Part shown: positions 24,242-33,359 of the stretch, one piece after another
Position numbering within the stretch: position 1 is the stretch's first letter
Layout: every line of letters starts with the position of its first letter
DNA from: an uncultured Christensenellaceae bacterium
GTDB taxonomy: Bacteria; Bacillota; Clostridia; Christensenellales; Aristaeellaceae
DNA length: 64,000 nucleotides
Reading direction: 5' to 3'
Assembly (NCBI GenBank): GCA_905234985.1
Contig: CAJOJQ010000014.1
Span: forward strand, 1 to 64,000
The notes under the pieces: model-generated
The model's database searches: none
Told to the model about the DNA's origin: nothing
What the model saw: the letters and a program-made list of their open reading frames with translations, nothing else
Translations under genes and position numbers: made by a program

Positions 24242-24296
24242 GGAAGGGGGTCTGGGGGAAACCATTCTTTGGCCTCCAAAGAATGGTTTCCCCCAG
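24242..24296. repeat. CTGGGGGAAACC inverted repeat, copy 2, in the uvrC leader
   Basis: Perfect 21-bp arms (24252-24272 and 24276-24296) with a 3-base loop, preceded by GGAAGGGGGT, which is the flank of copy 1 in the opposite orientation. It ends 12 bases before the conserved uvrC start, where no ribosome site remains. Confidence 0.85.
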
Positions 24297-24308
24297 CTTT
24301 TCCCTGAA

Positions 24309-26150
24309 ATGAACGACACCATCGCCCAGAAGCTGCGCCTGCTGCCCGATTCGCCCGGCTGCTATCAGATGAAGGAGAACGGGAAGATCATCTATGTAGG
24401 CAAGGCCGTGAATTTAAAAAATCGCGTGAGAAGCTATTTCCATGGCCGCGACCACACCCCCAAGGTGGCGGCCATGGTTTCGCATATCACGGATTTCGAT
24501 ATCATCCTGTGCCGCACCAATTTGGAAGCGCTGATTTTGGAATGCAACCTGATCAAGCTGCATAAGCCCTACTATAACATCCTGCTCAAGGACGACAAGC
24601 ACTATCCCTACATCCGCCTGAACCTGAACGAGGCGTATCCCCGGGTGACGCTAGCCCGGCGGCAGCAGGCGGACGGAGCCAGATATTTCGGCCCGTACAT
24701 CGGGGCCACGGCGGTGCGGGAAACGCTGGAAAACCTGAAAAAGCTGTTCCCTCTGCGCACGTGCAATCACGCCCTGCCGGAGCATGGCCCCAAGCGGCCC
24801 TGCATGAATTATGAAATCGGCCGGTGCTTAGGCCCCTGCTGCGGGAAATGCAGCCAGGGGGAGTACCGGGCGGTGGTGCAAAGGGTGCTGAAATTCTTAG
24901 GCGGCCAGTACCAGGAGGTCACGGCGGAGATAGAGCGGGATATGAAGGCCGCCGCCGCCGCATTGCAGTTTGAAAAGGCTGCCCGGCTGCGGGATCAAAT
25001 TCGGGACATCGAGGGTCTCATGCAGCGGCAGCAGGCCATCCAGACCAGCGGCGCGGAGCAGGACGTGTTCGCCCTGGCCCAGGACGATTTAGACGCCATG
25101 GCGCAGGTGCTGTACGTGCGCAACGGTCATATCTTGGGCGGGGATTCCTTCGCCCTGCCCCGGGAAGGGAAGGAAGAACCGGGGGAAGTGCTGTTCGATT
25201 TCATCGTGCAGTTTTACGAGGGCGACCGCAAGCCCGCAAGGGAGGTGCTGTGCCCCGGCCTGCCCCAGGAAATCAGCGGCGATTTGGAAGAATGGCTGCG
25301 GCGGCAGAAGGGCGGGGCCTGCACCCTGACCATTCCCCAGCGGGGGGACAAGCGGGCGCTGACTCTGCTGGCGGAAAAGAACGCCCGGGACGCCCTGGAA
25401 AAGCGCAACGCCAAAAAACAGGTGCAGTACGAGCGCACCGTGGGGGCTGTGGAGGAGCTGTCGAAAGCCATCGGAATGAATTCCGTTCCCCGGCGCATCG
25501 AGGGCTACGATATTTCCAACACCCAGGGCGCGCAAAACGTGGCGTCCATGGTGGTATTCATCGACGGCGCGCCCGCGCCCAAGGAATACCGGCGTTACCG
25601 CATCAAGAGCTTCGAGGGGGCCAACGATTTCGCCTCCATGAACGAGGTGCTGGGCCGCCGGTTCCGCCGGAGCTTCGCCGAAAATGAAAAGGATCGCTGG
25701 CCCCTGCCCGATCTGGTATTGATCGACGGCGGCCCGGAGCAGCTGGCCTTCGCCCGGCAAGCCATGCTGGAAGCGGGGGCCGACGTGCCTATGTTCGGCC
25801 TGGCCAAGCGGATGGAAGAAATCTTCCTGCCCGGTCGGGAGGAACCCATTCTCATCGACCATCATTCCTCGGCGCTCCACCTGATCCAGCGCATCCGCGA
25901 CGAGGCCCACCGCTTCGCCATCACCTACCACCGGGATTTGCGGGGCAAGGCCAGCGTCCACAGCACTTTGGAGGACATTCCCGGCATCGGCCCCGCCCGG
26001 CGCACGGCCCTGCTGCAATACTTCAAATCCGTCAAGGCTATCAAAGAAGCGGATTTGGAAGAACTGCAAAAGGTGTCCGGCATGAACGAAAAAGCGGCCA
26101 AGGCGGTGTACGATTGGGCGCACCCAACAGAAGAACAGGCAGGCGAATGA
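24309..26150 (+). CDS. uvrC: Excinuclease ABC subunit C
   Basis: 613 residues from the conserved start. GIY-YIG domain at residues 10-90 (GCYQMKENGKIIYVGKAVNLKNRVRSYF), UvrB-interacting region near 200-235, RNase H-like C-terminal nuclease (EGYDISNTQG, VLIDGGPEQL, HHSS) and a helix-hairpin-helix end (LEDIPGIGPARRTALL). It makes both incisions in nucleotide-excision repair. The frame is open back to 24198 and would add up to 37 residues, including ones encoded by the inverted repeat; GGAGAGG at 24205 is too far from either ATG. The repeat probably separated the original ribosome site from the start. Confidence 0.95.
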   Translation: MNDTIAQKLRLLPDSPGCYQMKENGKIIYVGKAVNLKNRVRSYFHGRDHTPKVAAMVSHITDFDIILCRTNLEALILECNLIKLHKPYYNILLKDDKHYPYIRLNLNEAYPRVTLARRQQADGARYFGPYIGATAVRETLENLKKLFPLRTCNHALPEHGPKRPCMNYEIGRCLGPCCGKCSQGEYRAVVQRVLKFLGGQYQEVTAEIERDMKAAAAALQFEKAARLRDQIRDIEGLMQRQQAIQTSGAEQDVFALAQDDLDAMAQVLYVRNGHILGGDSFALPREGKEEPGEVLFDFIVQFYEGDRKPAREVLCPGLPQEISGDLEEWLRRQKGGACTLTIPQRGDKRALTLLAEKNARDALEKRNAKKQVQYERTVGAVEELSKAIGMNSVPRRIEGYDISNTQGAQNVASMVVFIDGAPAPKEYRRYRIKSFEGANDFASMNEVLGRRFRRSFAENEKDRWPLPDLVLIDGGPEQLAFARQAMLEAGADVPMFGLAKRMEEIFLPGREEPILIDHHSSALHLIQRIRDEAHRFAITYHRDLRGKASVHSTLEDIPGIGPARRTALLQYFKSVKAIKEADLEELQKVSGMNEKAAKAVYDWAHPTEEQAGE

Positions 26151-26173
26151 CATTGAAAACAGGGGGGGCTGTC

Positions 26174-26779
26174 ATGAAGACTTTATTTGCGCCAGGGTGC
26201 GCGCTGAGAGCCTACAAGCCGCACCTGATCCAAAGGATGACGGATTTTCTGATGGAAGCGGGCATTGCGGAGGGAGAATACCTGACATGCTGCAAAAATC
26301 CGCAAAGCATGGAAGAAGATACGATCCTGATCAATTGCTGTCCGGGTTGCAGCCACAAATTCGGGACCGCCTTTCCCCACGCTGTCCCGGTATCCCTATG
26401 GAAAACGCTGCTGGACACGGATTTCCCCTTTCCAGATTATCACGGTCAAAAAATGGCGATCCATGACGCCTGCCACGCCCGGCGTCGCAATTCCTCGGAA
26501 ATGCAGGCTGCCGCGCGAGCGCTTTGCAAGCGAATGAACATTGAGCTGGTGGAACCGGCCCACACCCTGGACGATGCAAAGTGCTGCGGCGGAAGCGCGG
26601 TCGATTTTGAAACGAGAAAGGAAATGGCCCTTCGCAGAGCCATGGATTTTTCCGAGGAGAATGTGGTGGTGTATTGTACGGGCTGTGTGCGCAGCTTCAG
26701 CCTCACGCCCGTTCATCCCCGGCATTTGCTCGATCTTCTCTATGAAGAACCGACGGAGGGGCTTACCGTAAAGCGCTGA
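26174..26779 (+). CDS. Cysteine-rich (CCG-domain, HdrB/GlpC-like) Fe-S protein
   Basis: 201 residues with the paired cysteine motifs of CCG proteins: LFAPGCALR and YLTCCKN near the N-terminus, INCCPGCSHKF, DACHARRR, KCCGGSAVDFE and YCTGCVRSFSL. Members bind Fe-S clusters and take part in redox complexes such as heterodisulfide reductase or glycolate/lactate oxidases, but no partner gene is adjacent. A GGGGGGG run stands before the ATG at normal distance. It lies just behind uvrC. Confidence 0.82.
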   Translation: MKTLFAPGCALRAYKPHLIQRMTDFLMEAGIAEGEYLTCCKNPQSMEEDTILINCCPGCSHKFGTAFPHAVPVSLWKTLLDTDFPFPDYHGQKMAIHDACHARRRNSSEMQAAARALCKRMNIELVEPAHTLDDAKCCGGSAVDFETRKEMALRRAMDFSEENVVVYCTGCVRSFSLTPVHPRHLLDLLYEEPTEGLTVKR

Positions 26780-26853
26780 GCAGGATAGAAAATCCATGAA
26801 CGCAGAATACAGGACGCGGAAGGGCCTTTCGGCCAGCGATGGGAGGAAACGGC

Positions 26854-27408
26854 ATGAAGGTATGCAGATGGGTGCCGACCCTGGAAACGGAACGGCTGAT
26901 CCTGCGGGAGCTTACGCCGAAGGACGCGGACGGTCTGCGTACATGGTTAGGCCGGGATGAGATATACACCTATTGGGGCCGTCCCGCCAGCAAGGGCGAG
27001 AAAAACCCGGAACTGCTGTTCATTGACCCGCGCCCCAACGTGAAGCGTCAGCCGTCCCATGATTTCCTGTGGGGGATCGAACAGAAAAGCACCCATGCAG
27101 TGATCGGCCTGATCGAAGTGTTCGACGTGGAAAACGACCGGTACGGCAAGGTAGGCTACCGGGTGGCCCCCTGGCTGTGGAACACCGGCGTCTGCACCGA
27201 GGCCCTGCGCCGGGTAGTGGATTTCATCTTTTCGGAAACGGCCATGGACCGGCTGGAGGGCACCGCCGACGTGCGCAATACCGGCTCCAACCGGGTGCTG
27301 GAAAAATGCGGCTTCAAGCTGGAGGGAACCATCCGGCACGGGAAAATGGTTTCAACATACTGTGATTACAATATCTGGGGACTGATTCGAGACGATAGGA
27401 ACATTTAG
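26854..27408 (+). CDS. GNAT-family N-acetyltransferase (RimJ/RimL type)
   Basis: 184 residues. LETERLILRELTPKDADGLRTWLG opens the fold. VGYRVAPWLWNTGVCTEALRRVVDFIF contains the acetyl-CoA-binding region, and ADVRNTGSNRVLEKCGFKLEGTIR is the usual end of the domain. The acceptor is unknown. GGGAGGAAAC precedes the ATG at 26854. Its stop codon is part of the ribosome site of the next gene, so the two are co-transcribed. Confidence 0.88.
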   Translation: MKVCRWVPTLETERLILRELTPKDADGLRTWLGRDEIYTYWGRPASKGEKNPELLFIDPRPNVKRQPSHDFLWGIEQKSTHAVIGLIEVFDVENDRYGKVGYRVAPWLWNTGVCTEALRRVVDFIFSETAMDRLEGTADVRNTGSNRVLEKCGFKLEGTIRHGKMVSTYCDYNIWGLIRDDRNI

Positions 27409-27419
27409 GAGGCAATATT

Positions 27420-28412
27420 TTGAGTACATCCCGTTTTGCTTTATTTGTAGACCTGGAAAACTGCGGGGCCAAGGCGGCCACGCTGAACAGTATTTTGGAC
27501 AAGGTAAAAATTCGCGGGGACATCCTGTTGGGCAAGGTATACGGCTACACCGACCGATTCAGCGATTTGAAGGAAGTACTTTTATCCAACACCTTTACGG
27601 TGGTGCCCTCCATCCGCTACGGCTTCGCGCAAAAAAACAACGCCGACATCATGCTGGTGATCGACGCCCTGGAGGTGGCCTTTTCCAACCCCCTGATCGA
27701 TTCTTTCTGCATCGTGTCCGGCGACAGCGATTATACGCCTCTGGTGGGCAAGCTGAAAAGCATGGGCAAATTTGTGCTGGGCATCAGCCGCAGCGAGGTG
27801 GCCAGCAGCATTTTCATCAACGCCTGCAATGAGTTCCAATTCTTAGAGACCGTGTCCTCCGTCAGCCGGGACAAGCGCGCCCGCAAGAACCCGTCCAAGG
27901 ACGAACCGCTGGACGACAGCGGCCTGAACAAGCTGCTGGAGGGCATCCTCTCCGAGCAGACCGACGAGGACGAAATGTACGCCAGCGAATTGAAGGGCGT
28001 GCTCCTGCGCCTGCGGCCCGATTTCAACGAAAAATCCTTCGGCTGCGCGTCCTTCGGGAAATTGCTCGCCAAGCTGAGCCAGAAATTCGGCACCATCCGC
28101 GTGAAAAACGAGAACAACAACGTGTACGTGGCCCTCAACGCCGACGCGCCGGAGGAAACCGCCGCGAAAAAGCTTACCCAGGACAATTGGCGCGCCGCCT
28201 TCGTCGAGCAATTGCAGCGTTACAAGGACGACGGCTTTGAGCGCATCAACCCCTCCATTCTCAAAGCCGATATCCAAGCCGCTTACCCGGACTTCACCGA
28301 ACGCACCATCGGCTTCAAGCGCTTCTCCGACGTACTCCGCCAGATGGAAAAGGACAAGCTGCTGTCCCTGGAGCTGGACGAGCAAAAAAACATGCTGGTG
28401 AAAATGCTGTAA
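27420..28412 (+). CDS. NYN-domain putative RNase with two OST-HTH/LOTUS domains
   Basis: 330 residues. The N-terminal NYN domain (1-145) has FALFVDLENCG, NNADIMLVIDALEVAF and IVSGDSDYTPLVGKLKSMGK with its conserved acidic residues. Two OST-HTH/LOTUS repeats follow (about 165-245, FGCASFGKLLAKLSQKFG; about 255-330, TIGFKRFSDVLRQMEKD). This is the classic bacterial arrangement NYN plus OST-HTH, suggested to cleave RNA held by the LOTUS domains. The start is TTG at 27420 with AGGAGG 7 bases upstream. A terminator follows. Confidence 0.9.
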   Translation: MSTSRFALFVDLENCGAKAATLNSILDKVKIRGDILLGKVYGYTDRFSDLKEVLLSNTFTVVPSIRYGFAQKNNADIMLVIDALEVAFSNPLIDSFCIVSGDSDYTPLVGKLKSMGKFVLGISRSEVASSIFINACNEFQFLETVSSVSRDKRARKNPSKDEPLDDSGLNKLLEGILSEQTDEDEMYASELKGVLLRLRPDFNEKSFGCASFGKLLAKLSQKFGTIRVKNENNNVYVALNADAPEETAAKKLTQDNWRAAFVEQLQRYKDDGFERINPSILKADIQAAYPDFTERTIGFKRFSDVLRQMEKDKLLSLELDEQKNMLVKML

Positions 28413-28427
28413 GAGAACGCCATAAAG

Positions 28428-28467
28428 GAAAGACGCTATTGCAGAAAAAACTGAAATAGCGTCTTTG
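28428..28467. terminator. Terminator after the NYN-OST-HTH gene
   Basis: AAAGACGCTATT / AATAGCGTCTTT stem with a 14-base loop, then TGTATT. It may also serve the converging minus-strand gene. Confidence 0.75.
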
Positions 28468-28488
28468 TATTCTATGGAAAAACGAGCG

Positions 28489-30915
28489 TCAATAAGTCAG
28501 CGTCCCGTTAGGCTGGGCGTTCACGTATTCCTGCCACGCCGCTTCGTCGTAATTGTACCGGTCGTACTGGAGGCCGCCGAAGCCGAGGGTGGGGTGGTAC
28601 TGATCCGTCACGTGGTCGATTTGCCTGCTTAGGAGAACGGTGTTGCCGTCCTGTACCATGGGGAGAAAGTCATAGCCGCACAGCACGGCTTCTTCGATGG
28701 CGGCCAGGAGCATCAGGCGCGCTTCCGGGCTGGCCTTTTCGGCGCTGAAACAGTATTCTTTTTCGCCGATGGTCACGGTTCTGCCGTTCAGGGCGTCGCA
28801 CCAGTCCTTGAGGGAGGCGGTCACCTCTCCGTCGTCAAAGGAAAAGGTCAGCTGCTCCCCGTTCGCGTCGGCCCAATGAACGTTCGGAGCGTAAGCGGGG
28901 TTCACGTAGAAGTCCATCAGGGCGTAGGGGTCGGAGAAATCACCTAACCAGCCCATGAGCGCCACGTCGCTGAGGCCGTTTTTGACCTTGTCGCTCCACG
29001 CGTCGCCGCAGGGCTTGGACAGAACAATGCTCACTCTGTTCCGAAAGGGAGTGCCCTTGGCCGCTTCGGTCAGCTGTTCGTTCAGGCATTCCACCACCCG
29101 GGTCAGGAACAGGGAATCGCCGTCGGCGGCGTACTCGATCTGAATGGTCTGGTCGCTGAGGCGGTCGCCGTTTTTGTCGGTGATGAACCCGGCGGCCAGG
29201 GCTTCGGAAAAGGCGGCCTGATAATACGCTTTGGCGGCGTCCGGCGCGCTGTCATAGGCGGCGGACAGGGCGTCCCTGGCGGGTTCGGTATCCCGGTAGC
29301 GGAGGCCGTTTTCCACGTCGTACAGGTACGCGTCGCCGATCAGGCCCCAGCACGCCTTCCGGGCGGGGGACACAGCGGCGGCGAAGGCGTCCCGGTCGAT
29401 GGACAGGGAAAGGGCCTTGCGGAAGCTGGGAAGGGTCAGGGTCTGGAGATCGTTCTTTTTAGCGTTAAAGCCCTGGGCTTCCTCCCGTTCGCCCAGGACG
29501 TCCAAATTGCCATTGAGAATCAGGAAGAAAACGGTCTGGGCGGGGATGAAGCGGGCGCGGTCGCTGCTTCGGTAAGCGGCGAAGTCCCCGCTTTGCAGGG
29601 CGTATTCCATGGCCTGGCCTTCCAGGAACAGCTGCAAGCGGTCGGCGGCGTCCGGAACGGCCTGCACGTCGATCACGTCGGACATGTACATATGGCGCGT
29701 TTCACCGCTTGCGGGGTCGGCGTAAACGTGCTTCCCGTCCTGATAGCCGTACCAGGCCTCGTTGCGCACAAAACGCATGCTTTTTTCCGGTTCATAGCTT
29801 TCCAGCTTATAGGGGCCGCAGGAGGCGGTGGTGGCCGCGCTGGTGCAGTAGGCGGCGCGGTCCGCTTCGTACAGGGCCTGTTTCACGAGCCAGCATCCGG
29901 TGAGGGCGCGCATCAGTTCAGCGCCGGTCAGGGGGTTTTCCAACACCAGGGTGATCTGATAATCGCCGGTTTTGAGCAGGCCCACGGCGTCAAAAACCGC
30001 TTCGGTCCAGGTCTTTTCCACGATGAAGTAGTTGGGCACGTCCCCTTCGTTTTCGCCCCAGGCGGGGTTGCCTGTTGTCACGCTGGCAAAGAGGGCAAAG
30101 CTCTCGTCCGTCAGGGGCACCAAGCCGTTTTCGTCCGCTTTGCCCAGCAGGGCTTCCCAGTTATCCAGGGTAAAATAATCGTCTCCGTAGGCGTCCACAT
30201 AGTTTTTCAGGGTGTACTCGGCGGTCCAGTCCAGGGGATAGTCCACGGCTAAGTATACCGAAAAGCCCTCCTCGGTGCGGTATTTGCCGTCCGCGCCTTT
30301 CGCCAGGCTTTCCATGGTATACGCGCCGCTCACGCCGTTATCCGCTTTTTCCGTCAGGCCGCCGTGGGCGTAGGCTTCCGCTCCCGCCAGGCGCAAATCG
30401 CCGGAATAGAAATCAGCGGCGCGGCTGTTTTGCAAGGAAGGATCCAGCAGCCGCAGCATGGAGTATACATACGTGTCGGCGTTGATGGGCGTTCCGTCCT
30501 CCCAGGCGCAGGCGGGGTTCAGGTCGATGGCGTAGGCGTATCCCTTGACAGCGGAAGCGGGAATGCCGAATTCGGGATGAGAATTTTTTACCTGTTCGGT
30601 CACGTCCACCGGTTCGGCGGCGGCCATTTCGGGCACGATCACGCAGCCGGAAAAGGGTTCGCTGTCCCCAATGGGGTGCAGCGCGTCGTTGAAAAGGAAA
30701 GCGTACAGCCCGCCGCGCAGCAGATTGCCGGGAGAAGCGTCCGCGCTCGTCAGGGGGTTCCAGCAGGCGGGCAGCGCGCTCACGGCGTCCTTGTACACGT
30801 ATTTTTCGGCTTTCGTGCTTTCTTCCCGGGCTTTTTCATCTGTTTCTTCCGCCAGGGTCAGCACGGGCAGCAGGGCCAGCGCCGTCGCCAGCAAAAGGGA
30901 CAGGACTTTTTTCAT
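28489..30915 (-). CDS. Very large family-5 (oligopeptide-type) extracellular solute-binding protein
   Basis: 808 residues, where OppA/DppA proteins usually have 500-600. A signal peptide ends near residue 22 (LPVLTLAEE) without a lipobox cysteine. The family-5 fold is recognised by PACAWEDGTPINADTYVYSMLRLLDPSL, TASCGPYKLESYEPEKSMRFVRNEAWYGY, FRKALSLSIDRDAFAAAV and VALMGWLGDFSDPYALMDFYV. Extra material lies mainly between residues 180 and 310. No permease or ATPase gene lies next to it, so it either joins a transporter encoded elsewhere or works as a free binding protein. GGAGAAACG precedes the ATG. It is divergent from the MarR gene. Confidence 0.85.
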   Translation of the reverse strand: MKKVLSLLLATALALLPVLTLAEETDEKAREESTKAEKYVYKDAVSALPACWNPLTSADASPGNLLRGGLYAFLFNDALHPIGDSEPFSGCVIVPEMAAAEPVDVTEQVKNSHPEFGIPASAVKGYAYAIDLNPACAWEDGTPINADTYVYSMLRLLDPSLQNSRAADFYSGDLRLAGAEAYAHGGLTEKADNGVSGAYTMESLAKGADGKYRTEEGFSVYLAVDYPLDWTAEYTLKNYVDAYGDDYFTLDNWEALLGKADENGLVPLTDESFALFASVTTGNPAWGENEGDVPNYFIVEKTWTEAVFDAVGLLKTGDYQITLVLENPLTGAELMRALTGCWLVKQALYEADRAAYCTSAATTASCGPYKLESYEPEKSMRFVRNEAWYGYQDGKHVYADPASGETRHMYMSDVIDVQAVPDAADRLQLFLEGQAMEYALQSGDFAAYRSSDRARFIPAQTVFFLILNGNLDVLGEREEAQGFNAKKNDLQTLTLPSFRKALSLSIDRDAFAAAVSPARKACWGLIGDAYLYDVENGLRYRDTEPARDALSAAYDSAPDAAKAYYQAAFSEALAAGFITDKNGDRLSDQTIQIEYAADGDSLFLTRVVECLNEQLTEAAKGTPFRNRVSIVLSKPCGDAWSDKVKNGLSDVALMGWLGDFSDPYALMDFYVNPAYAPNVHWADANGEQLTFSFDDGEVTASLKDWCDALNGRTVTIGEKEYCFSAEKASPEARLMLLAAIEEAVLCGYDFLPMVQDGNTVLLSRQIDHVTDQYHPTLGFGGLQYDRYNYDEAAWQEYVNAQPNGTLTY

Positions 30916-31028
30916 GGACGTTTCTCCTTTTTCAAACTCGCGGCTTATGGCCGAACGGTGGGCACATTTCTATTATAATCGAAACCCATGCAAAAAATAA
31001 GTAATTTTTTTAATTTTGTGCTTTTTTA

Positions 31029-31056
31029 TTGACAAATCCGTTTTATCTGCTATAAT
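31029..31056 (+). promoter_or_regulatory. Promoter of the marR-ABC exporter operon
   Basis: Perfect TTGACA, 16-base spacer, perfect TATAAT, immediately followed by the palindromic operator. Confidence 0.85.
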
Positions 31057-31057
31057 G

Positions 31058-31084
31058 TTAAACGCTTAATGATTAAGCATTTAA
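31058..31084 (+). promoter_or_regulatory. MarR operator palindrome
   Basis: TTAAACGCTTAAT, one central G, ATTAAGCATTTAA: 13-bp arms with a single mismatch, over the expected transcription start. A typical size and place for a MarR autoregulatory site. Confidence 0.8.
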
Positions 31085-31106
31085 TTTTTCTGAAGGGAGC
31101 GGAGCA

Positions 31107-31598
31107 ATGGATTATTTTGAAGCCGTGGCGGCCATGCACCGGCTGGAGCTTCTGCGGCGGATCAAGGCCCGCAGCCTGATGGCGGATTCCGGGCTGCATC
31201 CCGGCCAGCCCCGGCTGCTGGAATACATTCGCAGCCATCCCGGCTGCACCCAGAAGGAAGCGGCGGACGAGCTGGACGTGACCCCCGCTTCGGCGGCGGC
31301 CAGCCTGAAACGGCTGGAAAAAGCGGGCTATGTTACCCGCACCCAGGACGATAAGGACGCCCGGCGCAATCAGCTGTATATGACCGACGCGGGCCTTGAG
31401 CAGATGGACGGGCATCGCCGCCAGTTCGCGGCCCTGGACGAAAGAATGTTCACGGGCATGACGGAGGCGGAAATCGAAGCCTTCCGCCGGGCCTGCGAAA
31501 AGATGTTCAACAATCTGGCCGACGAGGGCGACCGGCATCTGACCATCTGGAAGCTGGCCCGGAAGGCCCAGGAAGAAGAGGAGGGAGAAAACACTTGA
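31107..31598 (+). CDS. MarR-family transcriptional regulator
   Basis: 163 residues with a winged helix: GLHPGQPRLLEYIRSHPGCTQKEAADELDVTPASAAASLKRLEKAGYVTRTQDDKDARRNQLYMTDAG, including the wing DDKDARR. It lies first in an operon with two ABC exporter half-genes, and its stop overlaps the TTG start of the first (TTGA). It probably represses the operon until a toxic ligand binds. GAAGGGAGCGGAG precedes the ATG. Confidence 0.92.
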   Translation: MDYFEAVAAMHRLELLRRIKARSLMADSGLHPGQPRLLEYIRSHPGCTQKEAADELDVTPASAAASLKRLEKAGYVTRTQDDKDARRNQLYMTDAGLEQMDGHRRQFAALDERMFTGMTEAEIEAFRRACEKMFNNLADEGDRHLTIWKLARKAQEEEEGENT

Positions 31599-33358
31599 CC
31601 CAGGAAAAAAAGAAAAAGGACAGTATTTTGAACCTGCTGAAATACGCGGGAAAATACAAATGGCCCCTGATCCTCTGCCCCATGGTGATGATCGGGGAGG
31701 TAGCCATGGAAACCTACATCCCCAAGCTGATCCAGCGCCTGATCGACGAAGCCATTCCGTACAGCGCCCAGAGCGGGGAAATGTCCCAGGTGCTGATCTG
31801 CGGGGGCCTGATGATCGCCATGGCGCTCATTTCCATGGGCTTTGGCATGGCGGGCAGCTATTTGGGCGCGAAAGGCGGCATGGGCTTTGGCCGCAACCTG
31901 CGCCAGGCGCTGTTTGAAAAGATCCAGCGGTTTTCCTTCAAGAACATCGACAAGTTCTCCACCGCGTCCCTGGTCACCCGCATCACCACCGACGTGAACC
32001 AGACCCAGAACACCCTCATCATGCTGGTGCGGATGGCGTTCCGTTCGCCCATCATGTTCCTCATGTCCCTGTTCTACGCCTGGCAGATGAACCCCTCTCT
32101 GACCTCCATTCTGTTCATCGCCGTGCCCCTGCTGGCCTTAGGCATCGTGATCATCATGCGCAACGCCTTCCCCCGGTTCCAGATCATGATGAAAAAGTAC
32201 GATATCCTGAACCGGGAAGTGCAGGAAAACCTGATCGCCATTCGCGTGGTGAAAGCCTTCGTGCGTTCGGCGTTTGAAAAGAAAAAGTTCGGCGACGCCG
32301 CCGACGAAGTGACCACCGCCCAGCGCAACGCCGAAAGAGTGGTGCTGTGGAACGCCCCCCTGATGCAGATTTTGATGTACGGCTGCGTGGTCAGCGTGAT
32401 TTGGTTCGGCGGTCAGCAGATCATCCGGGGCGAAATGGGCGTGGGCGCGCTGCTCACCTTCATTACCTACATCACCCAGATTTTGATGGCCCTGATGATG
32501 CTCTCCTTCCTGTTCGTGAGCATCGTGCTCAGCCGCGCTTCCATCTCCCGTATCTTGGAAGTGCTCAATGAAGAACCCGATATCGCCAACCCCGAAAACG
32601 CCGCGACGGAAGTGAAGGACGGCGAAATCGAATTCGACCACGTGGGCTTCTCCTACGCGGGGGACAAGGACAACCTGGTTTTGCAGGATATCAACCTGCA
32701 CATCAAGGCGGGGGAGACCATCGGCCTCATCGGGGCCACCGGTTCGGCCAAAACCAGTCTGGTGTCCCTGATCCCGCGCCTGTACGACGTGACCACGGGC
32801 ACCCTCAAGGTGGGCGGCCGGGACGTAAAGGAATACGACCTGCACGCCCTGCGCGACCAGGTGGCCATGGTGCTGCAAAAGAACGTGCTGTTCTCTGGCT
32901 CCATCAAGGAAAACCTGCGCTGGGGCGATGAACACGCCACCGACGAAGAAATCACGGCGGCCTGTCAGGCCGCGGCGGCGGACGAGTTTGTGCGCTCCTT
33001 CCCCGACGGCTATGAAACCGATTTGGGCCAGGGCGGCGTGAACGTGTCCGGCGGCCAGAAGCAGCGCCTGTGCATTGCCCGCGCGCTGCTGAAAAAGCCC
33101 AAGATCATGATTTTGGACGACGCTACCAGCGCCGTGGACACCGCCACCGATTCCCGCATCCGGGAAGCCCTGCGCTCCCAGATGGCGGACACCACCAAGA
33201 TCATCATTGCCCAGCGCATCACCTCCGTCATGGACGCCGACCGGGTGGTGGTGCTGGACAACGGCAAAATCGCCGACGTGGGCGCCCACGACGAACTGAT
33301 GGCCCGCTGCGATATTTATCGGGACGTGTATCTGTCCCAGCAGAAGGGGGTGGCTTAA
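31595..33358 (+). CDS. ABC exporter half-transporter A (degenerate ATP site)
   Basis: 587 residues: six-helix exporter domain (1-320) and a nucleotide-binding domain. Walker A reads GATGSAKTS, with Ala at a glycine position. The signature is VSGGQKQR. Walker B is IMILDDATSAVD, with Asp in place of the catalytic Glu. This pattern is usual in one partner of heterodimeric drug exporters such as BmrCD/LmrCD. The partner is the next gene, one base after the stop. It starts at TTG inside the marR stop codon. Confidence 0.93.
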   Translation: MTQEKKKKDSILNLLKYAGKYKWPLILCPMVMIGEVAMETYIPKLIQRLIDEAIPYSAQSGEMSQVLICGGLMIAMALISMGFGMAGSYLGAKGGMGFGRNLRQALFEKIQRFSFKNIDKFSTASLVTRITTDVNQTQNTLIMLVRMAFRSPIMFLMSLFYAWQMNPSLTSILFIAVPLLALGIVIIMRNAFPRFQIMMKKYDILNREVQENLIAIRVVKAFVRSAFEKKKFGDAADEVTTAQRNAERVVLWNAPLMQILMYGCVVSVIWFGGQQIIRGEMGVGALLTFITYITQILMALMMLSFLFVSIVLSRASISRILEVLNEEPDIANPENAATEVKDGEIEFDHVGFSYAGDKDNLVLQDINLHIKAGETIGLIGATGSAKTSLVSLIPRLYDVTTGTLKVGGRDVKEYDLHALRDQVAMVLQKNVLFSGSIKENLRWGDEHATDEEITAACQAAAADEFVRSFPDGYETDLGQGGVNVSGGQKQRLCIARALLKKPKIMILDDATSAVDTATDSRIREALRSQMADTTKIIIAQRITSVMDADRVVVLDNGKIADVGAHDELMARCDIYRDVYLSQQKGVA

Positions 33359-33359
33359 G

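Noticed and set aside
31595-33358. Exporter subunit A as a defective gene because of its altered Walker A and B residues
   Set aside because: Such degenerate sites are normal in one subunit of heterodimeric exporters, and the partner site is intact.
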